Shown: piece by piece, positions 11,401 through 23,910 of the stretch
Layout of the letters: every line of letters begins with the position of its first letter
Numbering within the stretch: the first letter of the stretch is position 1
Source: Castor canadensis
Taxonomy: Eukaryota > Chordata > Mammalia > Rodentia > Castoridae
Direction: 5' to 3'
DNA length: 64,000 bases
NCBI RefSeq assembly: GCF_047511655.1
Contig: NC_133397.1
Span: forward strand, 129,230,308 to 129,294,307
Program-made: the position numbers and the translations under genes
The notes under the pieces: generated by a model
The model's input: only the letters and a program-made list of their open reading frames with translations
Database searches by the model: none
What the model was told of the DNA's origin: nothing

Positions 11401-11633
11401 GAATGAACCTTGGAGTGTGTGCCAGTAGTCTGGATGGAATCTGGGAAGGCTCTTTGTTTACTGTCAACCTGTCCTGACCCTTTTCCGGAGAAACTGGACC
11501 TTGATATCATCAGGTCCCAGAGTTCAAGTGGTTCCCAGCCAGTGAGTGTGGAGGGTGGGGCTGTAAGCTCCCCCACTTTGGTGCTACCAGCTACAGTGCA
11601 TCGAGGACAAAAGGTAGACTACAAATAGACTTT

Positions 11634-11795
11634 TCTTTTTTTTGGAACTGGGTTTGAACTCAGGGCTTATACCTTGAGCCACTTCACCAGTCCTTTTTTT
11701 GTGATTTTTTTTTTTTTTTTTGAGATAGGATCTAGAGCACTATTTGCAGGTGCTGGCTTCGAACCGTGATCCTCTTGAGTAGCTAGGATTAGAGT
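11634..11795 (-). repeat. B1-ID dimer SINE, minus strand
   Basis: The ID box (tgggtttgaactcagggc) and the 7SL-like half are present with an internal 16-T run. The distal end is shortened at gtagctaggattag. Confidence 0.75.
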
Positions 11796-11939
11796 TCAGA
11801 TAAGCCTTTCTTAAACCTTGTAGAAGATGCAGAAATGGACTTTTATTCAACCAATGATACCCAGGTGCTTTCTGCTTTAAACCAAACCAAATATGAAAAT
11901 GTAGACTTGCATGAAGACAGATTGCAGAGTGCTTCTTGA

Positions 11940-12675
<736 letters not shown>

Positions 12676-12881
12676 ACCAAAAAAACCCCCAAAGGCGTCA
12701 CTACTGGATTTTCTTAAATATGTTGGTCCCTTACTGAATTTTTAAGTTGGTTTATGGCAGCCTCAAGAAACATTTATAATGTAAATTAAGGTATTTATTC
12801 ATTCAAACTGATTAGTAAGCGTTTATAAATTATCGAACACTGTGATATGTACTATACAGTTTATTTATTTGTCTATTTATT

Positions 12882-12962
12882 TATTTTTTGCTGTGCTGAG
12901 GATGAACTCAGGACCTTTGGTGTGGTAGGCAAATGTTCTACCACTAAGCTACATCCCAGACC
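12882..12962 (-). repeat. ID-like SINE, minus strand
   Basis: tttttgctgtgctgaggatgaac ... taccactaagctacatcccagacc is an older ID variant. Confidence 0.7.
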
Positions 12963-12963
12963 A

Positions 12964-13168
12964 ATTTTTTTTTTTTTTTTTTTTGTGGTACTGGGGTTTG
13001 AACTCAGGGCCTACACCTTGAGCCACTCCACCAGCCCTTTTTTTGATGGGTGTTTTTGAGATAGGGTCTGGCAAACTATTAGCTTGGGCTGGCTTTGAAC
13101 TTTGATCCCCTAGATCTCTACCTCCTGAGTAGCTAGGGTTACAGGTGTGAGCCATCGGCGCCTGCTTC
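12964..13168 (-). repeat. B1-ID dimer SINE, minus strand
   Basis: An 18-T start, an intact ID box and a 7SL-like half ending gagccatcggcgcctgc. Confidence 0.85.
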
Positions 13169-13468
13169 AGCCCAGTTTTTAAGGCTAGTAAGGGCAAAAT
13201 AAGCTGTGTTCTCTGCTAATGTGTTTTCATAGCAATTGTTCGTACAAGACAAAAAAATGAAACAACTTAAAAATAAAACAGTAAAAAATGAAATGTTAAA
13301 TCATACAATATAGAATATGTGTAGGCTATGTATTATAATTAATAATAATAAAGAGAAGTGAAAAACAACGGAGTTTAAACATCTTTTGACTAATCTGTGT
13401 GCTTTTCTGTTTATCTGTGGGCTTACAAATGGACTCAGGTTAAGAGCAAGCATACATGCAAATGAAAG

Positions 13469-13552
13469 CCAGGCTGGGTACAGCTCAGTGGTCAGTGCTT
13501 GCCAACCATGCAGAAGGCCCTATTTTGACCCCAGCGCTGGGGAGGGCAGAGG
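13469..13552 (+). repeat. ID-like SINE, plus strand
   Basis: aggctgggtacagctcagtggtcagtgcttgcc ... ttttgaccccagcgctgggg is an ID body of the older cagtggt type. Confidence 0.6.
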
Positions 13553-13577
13553 TGAGAAACTTTTTAAATACTCATCA

Positions 13578-13715
13578 TGGGCCAGGCACTAGTAGCTCAC
13601 AGCTATAATCCCAGCTACTCAGGTGGCAGAGATCAGGAGGATCAAAGTTCAAAGCCAACCTGAGCAAATAGTTCATGAGACCTTATCTCAAAAACAAACA
13701 AACAAGAAACCTTAA
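13578..13715 (+). repeat. 7SL-like SINE half, plus strand
   Basis: gccaggcactagtagctcacagc ... gagaccttatctcaaaaacaaac. The ID half is absent. Confidence 0.75.
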
Positions 13716-14040
13716 AACGACAGGTTATCATGAGCAGGAGATCAGGAACCAATGTAAAGATCAGTTAGAGTTGAATCAACATGGGTCGTAACACATGGGT
13801 GCATGAAAGCGATAGTAGGAATCTTTCTGTATAGCTACCCATAACTCAACTAGCAAAAATGCTTTGTCTTTCTTATTATACATATGTCTTTTCTTCAACA
13901 AATCAGTGATAAGGGCAGAATGGGACCTGCCTAAAACTGAGGGCTGAGGGAAGGGTTGGGTAAGGGAGCAGGGTGGAGAAATGACCCAAACAATGTATGC
14001 ACATGTGAATAAATGAACAAAATAAATAAATAAATAAAAC
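13716..14040 (+). mobile_element. L1 3' UTR fragment
   Basis: gtatagctacccataactcaac, gataagggcagaatgggacc, a weakly G-rich tract, and atgacccaaacaatgtatgcacatgtgaat with an AAATA-repeat tail match the 3' UTR of the L1s at 10.0 and 10.8 kb at greater divergence. No ORF2 is included. Confidence 0.75.
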
Positions 14041-14097
14041 CTGCAGTCCATATAGAACAAAACAAAACAAAACCAAAACCAAAAACCATCACCAAAA

Positions 14098-14165
14098 AGG
14101 GCTGGTGGAGTGGCTCAAAGCAAGGGCCCTGAGTTCAAGCCCCAGTACTGCCCCCCCCCACCAAA
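14098..14165 (+). repeat. ID-like SINE half, plus strand
   Basis: gggctggtggagtggctcaaagc ... gttcaagccccagtactgcc followed by a C run. Confidence 0.7.
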
Positions 14166-14329
14166 AGTCATCAGGTTTGTCAGAGTTTTGTTGCCCCCTA
14201 GTGGTCAGTGATAACAACACTGCCAGGTGACAGCTGTTTGCTTACATTTTCTGAAGTCAAAAAGTGAGGAAAACTTATTTAAAACTACTTTCAAAGATTT
14301 TCTTGAACACATGGAGTTGTGTGACAGTG

Positions 14330-14565
14330 TGGTGGCCGAGCATGTAATCTATGGAGCTTGACTTCCTCAATCAAACACTAGCTTGGTCACTACTTGTTTG
14401 AACCTAGGCCAGTGTTGCTTAGCCTCCCTTTCTCAGATCTGTCTGTGGACAGGGAAATCCAGGGCTGGGCAGGTGGCTGGGTGTGGTGTGTTTGCCTAGC
14501 ACTCTCCAGGTCCTGGGGCACTTAGAACAGTACCCATTACACAGTAAGGATAATATAAATGTCAT
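14330..14565 (+). repeat. MIR-like ancient SINE, plus strand
   Basis: gtaatctatggagcttgac ... gtcactacttgtttgaacctaggc and cttagaacagtacccattacacagtaa follow MIR order. The middle (about 14460-14510) is disrupted. Confidence 0.5.
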
Positions 14566-14640
14566 CAAATTCCAACAAATCACAGAAAAGACCATCCTTA
14601 CATTCAGGCTATACACACGGTAACTTCAATCTTTACTAAT

Positions 14641-14826
14641 TTGCAGTACTGAGGTTTGAACTGAGGGCCTAGCACTTGCTAGGCAGGTGCTCTGCCACTT
14701 GAGTGAGCTCTTTTTTGCTCTAGTTATTTTTCAGATAGTGTCTCGATTTTTGCCCAGGCTGACCACGGGCCATAATCCTCCTACTTTTGCCTTCCATGTA
14801 GCCTTTCATGAGCCACTGTGATCCGA
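14641..14826 (-). repeat. B1-ID dimer SINE, minus strand
   Basis: gcagtactgaggtttgaac ... tgctaggcaggtgctctgccacttgag, then a decayed 7SL-like half. Confidence 0.7.
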
Positions 14827-15129
14827 TTTTCTGCAGAATGTCCCTTAATTGTAATTTGATATTTTTCTCAGACTGGGGCTTGGGGAGGCAGGTCATAGGG
14901 ACGAAGTGCCATTGTGCCATTTCTATCCAATCACATCAAGGGTACGTACTGTCATGATCTGTGACTGCTGGTGTTGAGGTTTCCCACTGTGAACTCTTTT
15001 CCCTCGTTCCTGGCATCTTCAGGAGGAAGCCGCTGTGCATAGCCCATACTTGGTGGGGATTTATTCATGTCCTGCCTTGAGGACACAGTACGTACACAAG
15101 TTGTTTGAAATTCTTCTGCATGGACAATT

Positions 15130-15400
15130 TGTCTCTACCCCAGTAATTTATTTAATCATTAATTTATGTCAATATTGACTCATAGATATTTATTTTATAC
15201 TTTGGGTTACAATCCAATATTTACTTATTTATTTTATTTTGCTCAATTTCTTTCTCCTTCTTTCTCCACACACACCACACACCACTTTCTGACACTACAA
15301 CATGCTAGAGATTCATGTTATATATTTCCAACCTCAACCTAGAGTTAGCCATGTCTCTAAAAAGCCTTTCATTCCTTTGATTGGGGAATACTGTTAGAAA
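15130..15400. repeat. Old L1M-type LINE fragment
   Basis: atttattttatactttgggttacaatccaat ... ttctgacactacaacatgctagag ... gagttagccatgtctctaaaaagcc resembles an ancient L1 3' region. The subfamily is not resolved. Confidence 0.45.
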
Positions 15401-15831
15401 CAAGGTCTGGGCACAAGGTGTCAGTCTGAGAGGGAAAGTGCTAGGTCTCCCAGGATCAGTGCACACAGCATCTGTACATACATGGGTGTAACCCCTTCAC
15501 CCTTATGAGATGGTATCTTCAACTCTGTTTGCTACTTGGATCTTTCTCATGCTCTCCCCTTGCCTGTCTATAAATTCTCACTCCAACAGGGAGAAAGTGC
15601 TGCTGCCACCTGCCATCCATTGACACATCCATCTACTTCCAGTACCAGGTCTAGCAGTGTCAGAACTGTTGAACGATGTCCCCAAATGGGACAACCCTAT
15701 CAATAACTCTAGCAAAGCAAGTTCTTGTGGGTAATTGCTCTTGCCGGCAGTCTTTACAGGTTTCACTCATTTTCACAGTTATTTAAGGTCAGCACCTTCC
15801 CTCTTACCTCCTTCAGGGGGGTTGTTTCACA
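15401..15831. other. No recognised feature
   Basis: Unique-looking sequence. A short open frame on the minus strand at 15578-15766 has no recognisable domain. Confidence 0.3.
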
Positions 15832-15962
15832 ATTTTTTTTTTTGGTGGTACTGGGGTTTGAACTCTGGGTTTCATGCTTGCTAGGCAGGCACTCTACCAC
15901 TTGAGCCACTCTGTCAGCCTTTTTTTTGTGTTGAGTATTTTAGAGATAGGGTCTACTTCCCT
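15832..15962 (-). repeat. B1-ID SINE, truncated, minus strand
   Basis: The T-run and full ID box are present. The 7SL-like half stops after gtattttagagatagggtc. Confidence 0.75.
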
Positions 15963-15989
15963 GCCTGGAAGTCTTCTTCCTCCTAAATG

Positions 15990-16340
15990 ATCTTCTGTAG
16001 TTTGCATGCATTAATTTTCACCCTTCATGTTGTACAAGTTTTGACAAACACCTGTCAAGTATCTACAATCACAGAATCTTACAGAACTCTTTCCCTTGCC
16101 CAAATATCCCCCATGCTTTAATCTCACCCGCTCTTGTTCCTGAACTCCCGGAAACCACTGAAGTTTTTCTAATCTTTGTCAGTTTGCCTGTCCCAAATGT
16201 CATGTAATTGGACTCATACAATGTACAGCCACTTCATGAGGACTTCTTTCACTCGATAATATGAATTTAAGGTTGCTCCATGTCTTTCCACAGCTTCATA
16301 GTGCAATTGGTTTTAAATCTGTGAATATTATCCTATTGGG
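15990..16340 (-). repeat. Old L1M fragment, minus strand
   Basis: gttgtacaagttttgacaaacacc ... cggaaaccactgaag ... gtaattggactcatacaatgtac ... cttctttcactcgataatatgaa is a typical antisense L1M 3' region. The same region recurs at 26.2-26.6 kb. Confidence 0.6.
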
Positions 16341-17037
16341 TGCATGGTTCATTCAGTCAAGCAATGTCTTAATAATAGAAAATGCAAAGAAAGAAGAAAT
16401 AACCCTTAGCTCAGAGAAGTTCACAGTCCCTGGAGTTGGTGGCACATAATAAATTACAGCATACCCAAAGTGCAATGGGCACCAACCAGTAAGACACAGT
16501 GTGTGTCTATGTGGGAATGTGAAGGGGTATAGCGACAGAGAAATGGGACATTTTTTTAGGGCCTTGAGGATACAGTAGGCATTTTGGTGTGAGGTGGGAA
16601 GACAGAATGGAGGCAAACCGGCCAGCAAGTATTGGAAGAAGGTGACAGAGTCAGCCTCGGGGCCTGGATAACAAATGCATTCTTCTAATCTGCAACACAT
16701 GACTCCAGAGTACTGTTTTCAGGGAGGGGCTTGGTGGTGTCGTTCACTCCAACCACAATCATAGTACCTCTCACTTATGTCACACCTTGTGGGTGTCAGA
16801 CATGGCCCTGGGCACGGCACACATGTTCTCCCCCCTCAAAACTGGACTGGTAAAAGTGTAGCCCACAGCAGCAAAGCTAGACAGGATTCTATAGGAGAAC
16901 CCTGCTGATGGGATTGCTGTTCCGGCACAGGGTGGGGGTTACCGAGAGATACTGTGTAAGGAAAGGATACCATTTTCAGCTCCTCTTACCTCAGTTCCTT
17001 GTCTCAGACCCCAGAACGTTAGAAAAAGCTTTCTTGG
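16341..17037. other. No recognised feature
   Basis: An open frame of 115 codons on the minus strand (16353-16700) has no recognisable domain and is probably chance. Confidence 0.3.
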
Positions 17038-17120
17038 TGCTCTGGGCGTAGTTCAGTGGTAGAGCACTTCCTAGTGTGCATGAGGCCCTTGGTTCCATCC
17101 CCAGCACTGCGAACAACAAA
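17038..17120 (+). repeat. ID-like SINE, plus strand
   Basis: ctctgggcgtagttcagtggtagagcacttcc ... ggttccatccccagcactgc is a well-kept ID of the older type. Confidence 0.8.
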
Positions 17121-17299
17121 CCACAACCATTATGTCACCAATGACTGCATTCTCTAACTGGTTTTCATCCCCTTTCTCATCCAGGCATCACACCTTGAAA
17201 TCACCTTACTCTCTTCCCTCACTCTTAAACTGTTTATCTAAGCAACTCCAGAAATGAAGTGATGACAGGAACTAGGATCAAAATTGGAAAACATTGAGT

Positions 17300-17381
17300 C
17301 TTTTTTGTTTTTGGCACTACTGGGGTTTGAACTCATGTTTGCTAGGCAAGCACGCTACCACTTGAGCCACTCCACCAGCCC
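17300..17381 (-). repeat. ID-like SINE, minus strand
   Basis: gtttttggcactactggggtttgaac ... cactccaccagcc. It faces the plus-strand dimer that starts about 30 bp away. Confidence 0.75.
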
Positions 17382-17413
17382 AAGTTTTTTATTTATAAAA
17401 ATGAGTCTGCCCT

Positions 17414-17612
17414 GGCTGGGTGCTGGTGGCTCATGCCTGTAAGCCTAGTGACTCAGGAGGCAGAGATCAGAAGGATTGTGGTTTGAAGCCAGCCCAGGTG
17501 AATAGTTTGTGAGTCCCTATCTCAAAAAAATACATCACAAGAAAGCGCTGGTGGAGTGGCTCTAGGTGTAGGCCCTGAGTTCAAACTTCAGTACTGCAAA
17601 AGAAAAACAAAA
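17414..17612 (+). repeat. B1-ID dimer SINE, plus strand
   Basis: gctgggtgctggtggctcatgcc ... cgctggtggagtggctctaggtgtaggccctgagttc. The two halves are joined by an A-rich linker. Confidence 0.85.
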
Positions 17613-18330
17613 GATGAGTCTGCCCTATGCAAATTTCCTAAAGAAAGTCAAAGTGATTCTATTAATCTGCATTTAGGCAGTCTATTTTCCACTCAGAGTT
17701 CATGATACTCTTTTCTCCCTCAGGTTGGTTCTGTAATATGTGGAAAGGCCTTGGGATGTGGCCAGCCTTCCATGGAGGCCATTAGAACAGCACTGTCATG
17801 GGATAAAACTCTAGGGCAGAAGCTCTATGGATGTTGAAACTGGGAAAGTAAGAGATGCCTTGGTTCCAACTCTGACTGGTCATCACGACTTGTCAGTCAT
17901 GACATGTCAATTGAACCAAAAATAATCGCCAGTTTGGGCTAAGCTTTGATGAAGTCTTGGCAGCTCTATTGATAAAGATATTCGCAGTTCAGCCAATGCA
18001 ATCTGCCAGGGAAAGTATACAGAGTGACACATCACAGAGCTAAAAATAAAGCAGCAGTTAATTTGACACCCACAACTACACGGCAGAAATAGAACCACCA
18101 GTGAACCACAGTTATTATTTCCAACACTTCGAATACTGGTAATTGAGTTTCCCTTATTCATTTCCTAAGATATAATTGCTTCCAAAAGTTAAACTCAAAT
18201 TTGTTGTGGAATAAAATTTCAGAATCTGAGAAATAATAGAATGTCACAATTGCACAAATGTATACATGTGTCCTTATCCTCATTTGGTTAGTTAGTATGT
18301 AGTTCATGGTCCTTGTAATGTTATCATCAG
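17613..18330. other. No recognised feature
   Basis: Unique-looking AT-rich sequence up to the L1 target site. Confidence 0.3.
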
Positions 18331-20077
18331 TGCAATCATACCTTTCTTTTTTAATTTTTAAAAACATTTTTAGTAGTATATGATAGATTTACTGTGGTTT
18401 TGTTGTGATGTTTCCACATACACATATATTAGGCTCTGCTTTGGTTCAACCTCTCCATTATTCTCCTTCCTTCCACATTCCCCTTCTTAAAATAACCTCA
18501 TAGGCTTCAGTGTTCCATATTCATACATGTGCCCTCCCCTTAACACGATCTGTTTTACATCCCCGTCCTTCATTGTTTGTTCCTTGTTCAGTGGGAATTT
18601 TGCCTTGGTATTTTAGCTGTAAATATATTGTACTTAAATCAGTCTAACCCTCTGCTGCTCTTCCTCACCCTTTTCCCATTCCATGTTGTTTACAGTTTTC
18701 AGTGTGTATCAGTGTGTTTTCTTCCTATGTTGTCATTATCATTCATTCTCTATCATTCTTTTCTTCTTTCCCTCCTCCTTTAGTCTCCTCTAACAGTTCC
18801 ACTTTTGGAAACATGTTTATCTGTCTATCTATCTATATGATAATGATTGGATTTGTATTGGATCTATCTTTCATATATAACAGAAAACATGTGGCTTTTG
18901 CTTTCTGAACCTGGCTAACTTCACTTAAGATGATGTTCTCCAGTTCCATCCATTTACCTGCAAATGACAAAATTTCCTTCTTCTTTATGGATGAATAAAA
19001 CTCCATTGTATATAAGTGCCATATTTTCTTAATCCATTTGTCAGTTGTAAGGCATCTGAGTTGTTTCCATAGCTTGGCTATTATGAATAATGCTGCAATA
19101 AACATGGGCACACAGGTGCCTTCATTGTAACTTGACTTATATTCCTTCAGGTATAATCCCTAGGAGTGGTACTATGGCGGTTCTATTTTTAGTTTTTTTG
19201 AGGAGACTCTGTACTGTTTTCCACAGTGGTTGCACTAGCTTACATTCCCACCAGCAGTGTATGAGGGTTCCTTTTCCCCCACACCCTTGCCAGCGTTTGT
19301 TGGTGGTGGTGTTTTTGATGGTAGCCATTCTGACAGGAGTAAGGTGAAAACTTCACATGGTTTTGATTTATATTTTCTTTATGGTTAGGGATGGTGAGCA
19401 TTTCTTCATGTGTTTTTTAGCCATATGGATTTCTTCCTTTGAAAAAGTTCTGTGTAGTTCATTTGCCCATTTCTTCCTTGGGTCATTGATTCTTTGGAGT
19501 TTAGTTTTTTGAGCTCCTGGTATATTCTGGCTATTAATCCCTTGCCAGATGTATAGTTGGCAAAGATTTTCTTCCATTCTCTGGGCAGTCTTGTCAATCT
19601 GGTGACCATTTCTTTTGTTGGGCAGAAGCTTTTTAGTTTCATGTAGTCTCATTTGTCAGTCCTTTCTCTTGGCTGATGAGCTATTGGAGTTCTCTTTAGG
19701 AAGTCCTTGCCTACGCCTATTAATTCCAGTGTATTCCCTGCTCTTTCTTGCAGTGGCTTCAAGGTTTCAGGTCTTATTTTAAGGTTTTTGATCCACTTTG
19801 AGTTCACACTTGTACAGGGTGACAAACATGGATCTAGCTTCAGTTTTCTGCATGCAGATGTCCAGTTTCTTCAGCAACATTTGTTGAAGAGGCTATCTAT
19901 TCTCCATGTATGTTTTGGGCTCTTTTGTCAAAAATCAGGTGGGTGTACCTGTGTGGGTTTATGTCTGCATCTTCTATTCTGTTCTATTGATCTTCATGTC
20001 TGTTTTTGTGCTAGTACCATGCTGTTTTTATTGGTATGGCTCTGTAGTATAGTTAGAAGTCCTGTATTGTGATACTT

Positions 20078-20294
20078 CTTTCTTTCGTTTTTTTTTTTTG
20101 AGGAGGGGGATAGTTGCAGGAGTTTGAACTCAGGACCTACACCTTGAGCCACTCCACCAGTTCTTTTTTGTGATGGATTTTGTTGAGATAGGGTCTCACA
20201 AACCGTTGGCCTGGGCTGGCTTTGAACCTCGATCCTCCTGATCTGTGCGTCCTGAGTTGCTACAGTTATAGGCATGAGCCACAGGTGCCTGGCT
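20078..20294 (-). repeat. B1-ID SINE nested in L1, with TSD
   Basis: The insert lies between two copies of TTGTGATACTT (20067-20077 and 20295-20305). L1 sequence resumes on both sides. Confidence 0.9.
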
Positions 20295-20547
20295 TTGTGA
20301 TACTTGCAGCATTGTTCTTTTTGCTCACTATTGCCTTTGGCTATTCCAGGTCCTTTGTGGTTCCATTATGAACTCTAGGGTTGATTTTTCAATCTCTGTG
20401 ATGAATGCCATTGGAATTTTGATGGGGATTGCACTGATTTGGTAGTATAGCCATTTTCATGATATTAATTCTGCCAATCCATGAGCTTGGGAGGTCCTTC
20501 CATCTTTTCATGTCTTCTTCAGTTTCTTTCTTCAGTCATTTATAGTT

Positions 20548-20742
20548 TTTTTGGTTTTTTGGTGGTTTTGGGGTTTGAACTCAGGACCTTCACCTTGAGC
20601 CACTCCGCCAGTCCTTTTTGTGATGTGTTTTTCGAGATAGGGTCTTGTGAGCTATTTGACTAGACTGGCTTTGAACTATGATCCTCCTGATCTCTGCCTC
20701 CTGAGTAGCTAGGATCACAGGTGTGAGCCACCAGTGCCTGGC
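20548..20742 (-). repeat. B1-ID SINE nested in L1, with TSD
   Basis: CATTTATAGTT (20537-20547) and CATTTATAATT (20743-20753) flank a full minus-strand dimer. Confidence 0.9.
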
Positions 20743-20935
20743 CATTTATAATTCTCATTGTAGAGGTCATTTACTTCCTTTGTTAAGTTTATTCCTAGGT
20801 ATTTTTTTGAAGCTATTGTAAAATGTAATTGTTTTCCTAAATTCTTTCTCAGTTCAGTGCTGGTATATAGAAAGGCTATTGATTTTTTTTTTTGTATATT
20901 GATTTTGTATCCTGCTACTTGCAATCATACATTTC

Positions 20936-21421
20936 CCACACTAAGAAGTCATTTAGTCAACTTAAACTAGAGGTGGTTGTGTATCCAGTCAATTCTCTTG
21001 CTAGACTAAAGCATCCTGAGGGTGAGTATGTGTTTCAAGTGCCATTGTACCCTCTATGTCCTGAAGGCTTCTAATTGCCCTCTTATATGATGGTACTGGA
21101 CACCCCACTTATTTTTAAGTGGATTACATGACCACTTAGAATAAAGAGCCCACTTCCCTAGCCTGGTTTACATAGGTGTGGCCCAGTAGCTAAGTTCAGG
21201 AAATGAGATATAAGTGTTACACAGCAGTCTGTAAGAACCTTCCTTGATTTAGCTTTCCTCCCCATCCCTTTATTCTTCTTGTTGGCTGGATGGTGAATTT
21301 GATTGCTTGTGGTGAGCAGCTATCTTGGACCATGGAGTGATCTTAGAAGACAGGGCAGGCCCAGCAGACCAACTTCATGGAGCAAAACCATCACATCATT
21401 TCTGCCCTGCCTCGCTATGGA
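20936..21421. other. No recognised feature
   Basis: Unique-looking sequence between the L1 and the next SINE. Confidence 0.3.
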
Positions 21422-21700
21422 CTTTTTTTTTTTTTTTTTTTTTGCAGTACTGGGGTTTGAATTTAGAGCCTTGAGCTTGCTATGCAGCCGCTCTACTACT
21501 TGAGCCACTCCACCCATCCTCATGATCCTCCTATCTGCCTCCATATAGCTGGGATCATAGTGATTCTCCATCACACCCAGCTTATTGGTTGAGATGAATG
21601 TCTTGCTAACACTTTTCCCAGGCTGGCCTTTAATCTCAGTCTTCCCAATATACACCTTCCAAGTAGCTGGGATTACTAGTGTGAGCCACAGAACCAGCCT
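21422..21700 (-). repeat. SINE with two 7SL-like ends, minus strand
   Basis: A 22-T run and ID box are followed by a short 7SL-like end (tagctgggatcatagtg) and then a second one (gtagctgggattactagtgtgagcc). It is a composite of two SINEs or an internally extended dimer. Confidence 0.7.
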
Positions 21701-22125
21701 CTCTCTGGGCTTTATGTGGGATATACCTTTATCTTGTTCAAACCACAGTCACTTGTAATGGAACATAATTCTGATAACCCCACCGCCTCTAAACTGTCTT
21801 AGTACTTCACCAGCACAGTATAAATAAATGTCGCAAATTTGGCTCTTGGTGATGTACATTGTTTTTGTTGTTGACAGTGAGTTCCTCCCAGGCAAGATGG
21901 AAATGAGATCAGGTTATTCAAGCAACCAGGTGAGCAGCAATTGGCAGGCCCATAAAGAAGAAATGAGTAAAGGTAAGACTGCGAGAAAGAAGACACCACT
22001 CAGTGCCAAGAACCTGATGGTAAGAGGAGTTTGTGAACATCCCTGTCTGGCCCAGAGATGATGGCAAATAGCTCAGGGTCTTTGTCAGTGGGTCAGTGGT
22101 CCTCTTTCAGTTGGAATACCTTTCT

Positions 22126-22199
22126 TTCTTTTGCTAAGTTGGGACTTGAACCCTGGGTTTCATGCTTGCTAGGCAGATGCTCTACCATGGAGCTCCAGC
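22126..22199 (-). repeat. ID-like SINE, minus strand
   Basis: gctaagttgggacttgaaccctggg ... taggcagatgctctaccatggagctcc. Confidence 0.65.
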
Positions 22200-23215
22200 A
22201 TGAGTCAGTGGTTCTCAGCTTGGGGCAGTTTCATACTGAGTGGTCACTGGCAGTATATGGAGTCATTTTGGCTGTTATTATTGGTGAGAGAGAAGCAGTG
22301 CTAAGGGCATCTAGAGTGTAGAGGCCAGTGATGCTGACAAAAACTCCACCATGCATGGAACAGCTCCCAGAGCAAAGAATTATCTGGCCTGAAATGTCCC
22401 TGGTGAGCTGGTATAGCCAACTGCAGCTGTACTGTTTGGACTCTGAGCTGCAACTATTTTTGGAGTTCAGGTCAGAGGTAAAATGGATCATTTTGCCAGT
22501 CTGGAGAGCAGCTTGGAAACAGATAATACAGACTTTTGTGTTTGGCATCATTAAACAGACTGTGTAACTAATCTGGTACCTGAAAATTGTTTTCTGAATA
22601 TTAAATAGCTTATAGTCCAGAGATAATTGTGACCTACATGAGGCTAACAGAGACTGTGATATGCTTACAGGCCAACAGGTGAGTCTAAGATATGAAGCAG
22701 GTGTACATTGGGTCTTAAGGTGTTGGATAGAAAGGTCTCTCCCATTCTGAATGTGGGAGGGGAGTGAGGTTGACATGTGGCTTCTGTTTGATTTGCATCA
22801 TCTGAGTTCTACATGTAGGAATACCCCTGGTCCCAAGGCTGGGGCTGGCACAGAAGAAGGCCTGTCCTGGGGGCCGAGACTGCAGATCTATTCTTGATTG
22901 TGTAATTGGGTTGGTGTTTGAATTGGAGTAACCTCTGATTCTCCAGGCATCAGTTTTTCTTATAGAGTGAAACTCAAAATTACCATTAGCTGGAGGGGAG
23001 GCCTGAGGGAGAAAGGAGAGCAAGTTGATTGAGTCGATTGAGGTTGGACCCTATGTGCAGAAATCAGCAAGTTTAGACCTCAAAAACATCCCTGTCAGGA
23101 TGTCTGGGATGACAGTACTGTGGAAGTAAAGATCCATTTATATTCCTGCATCTGGGTTAGCATGCTTAGATTTATTTCTTGTATTAATTAGTTCATAATA
23201 GACACTTTTATTTTT
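22200..23215. other. No recognised feature
   Basis: There is a 181-codon open frame on the minus strand (22231-22776). It has no recognisable domain, no hydrophobic pattern of note and no obvious codon bias, so I do not call it a gene. Confidence 0.3.
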
Positions 23216-23560
23216 CAATTATTTTTGCCCAACTGCATTAAATATTAATTGCATGTTGATTATACACAAAGTTCTATGCTTGGTGTTATGGGATCCCTGC
23301 CCACCAAAGGCTTTCATTCCAGTGGGGAAGCTGACAGTCACATGAATAAGTCACAAAGTCGTGATACCATGAAACAGAGACATAAACAAAGTATTACAGG
23401 GTCACAGGGAAAGGAATAAGTAATGCTGTTGGAAGATGTAGTATCAGTCATTCATTACTCTGTTTAAAAAACACTTATTGCAGATCTGGTATATGCCAGT
23501 CTGCTAAATAATAAATGACAGAGACTCAAAAATGAATGAAACCTAAGAGCCATTAGAAGA
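23216..23560. repeat. Possible L2-like relic
   Basis: ttcattccagtggggaagctgacagtcac ... gtcgtgataccatgaaacagag ... cacagggaaaggaataag has the layout of decayed L2 sequence. Confidence 0.35.
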
Positions 23561-23657
23561 GTGGGGAAGAGGAAGACATATTGAGAGGAGGCCTTGAAAC
23601 ATAACATATTGAAGTTGTGCGTAATTCTTTCAAAGATCAGATATAGGGTTTGGGGCA

Positions 23658-23741
23658 GGTGTGTGAGAGTGTGATTGTGTGAATGTTAGTGTGTATATGT
23701 GTGTGAGTGTGGTTGAGTGTGCATGTGTGTGTGTGGGTTCT
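23658..23741. repeat. Impure (GT)n tract
   Basis: GT-rich DNA interrupted by GAG, ATT and GCA units. It is an aged microsatellite. Confidence 0.85.
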
Positions 23742-23910
23742 ACGCAAAGGAAGATCAAGAGCAAATGCTTGAGGTGCCAAACGAGCCTCCACAAAGTGCT
23801 CCACTACTGTCCATAATACCCAATCCCAATCCCCACTTATACCCATTAGACATTAATTTAGAGTGCGCTTTTCCCAAGTGTGCTCTGCAATGCAAATCCT
23901 CCACAGTGAG

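Larger units (their letters stand above)
18331..20935 (-). mobile_element. 5'-truncated L1 with TSD and two nested SINEs
   Basis: TGCAATCATACCTTTC (18331-18346) and TGCAATCATACATTTC (20920-20935), 15 of 16 identical, bound this minus-strand L1. The T-rich left end is its tail. Reading the minus strand gives ORF2 C-terminal sequence in pieces: [22 protein letters not shown] near 20.8 kb, KLKSFCPTKEMVTRLTRLP near 19.6 kb, [13 protein letters not shown] near 19.4 kb and AALFIIAKLWKQLRCLTTD near 19.05 kb. Frameshifts and two later SINEs (20078 and 20548) break it. It is older than the L1 at 8.6 kb, judging by the number of breaks, and cannot move. Confidence 0.9.

Noticed and set aside
16353-16700. 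115-codon minus-strand open frame
   Set aside because: Low-information composition, no known motif, and it overlaps an old L1M relic boundary.
22231-22776. 181-codon minus-strand open frame
   Set aside because: No recognisable domain or fold pattern, no splice or promoter context, and overlapping frames on the other strand. A frame of this length is not rare in 64 kb.
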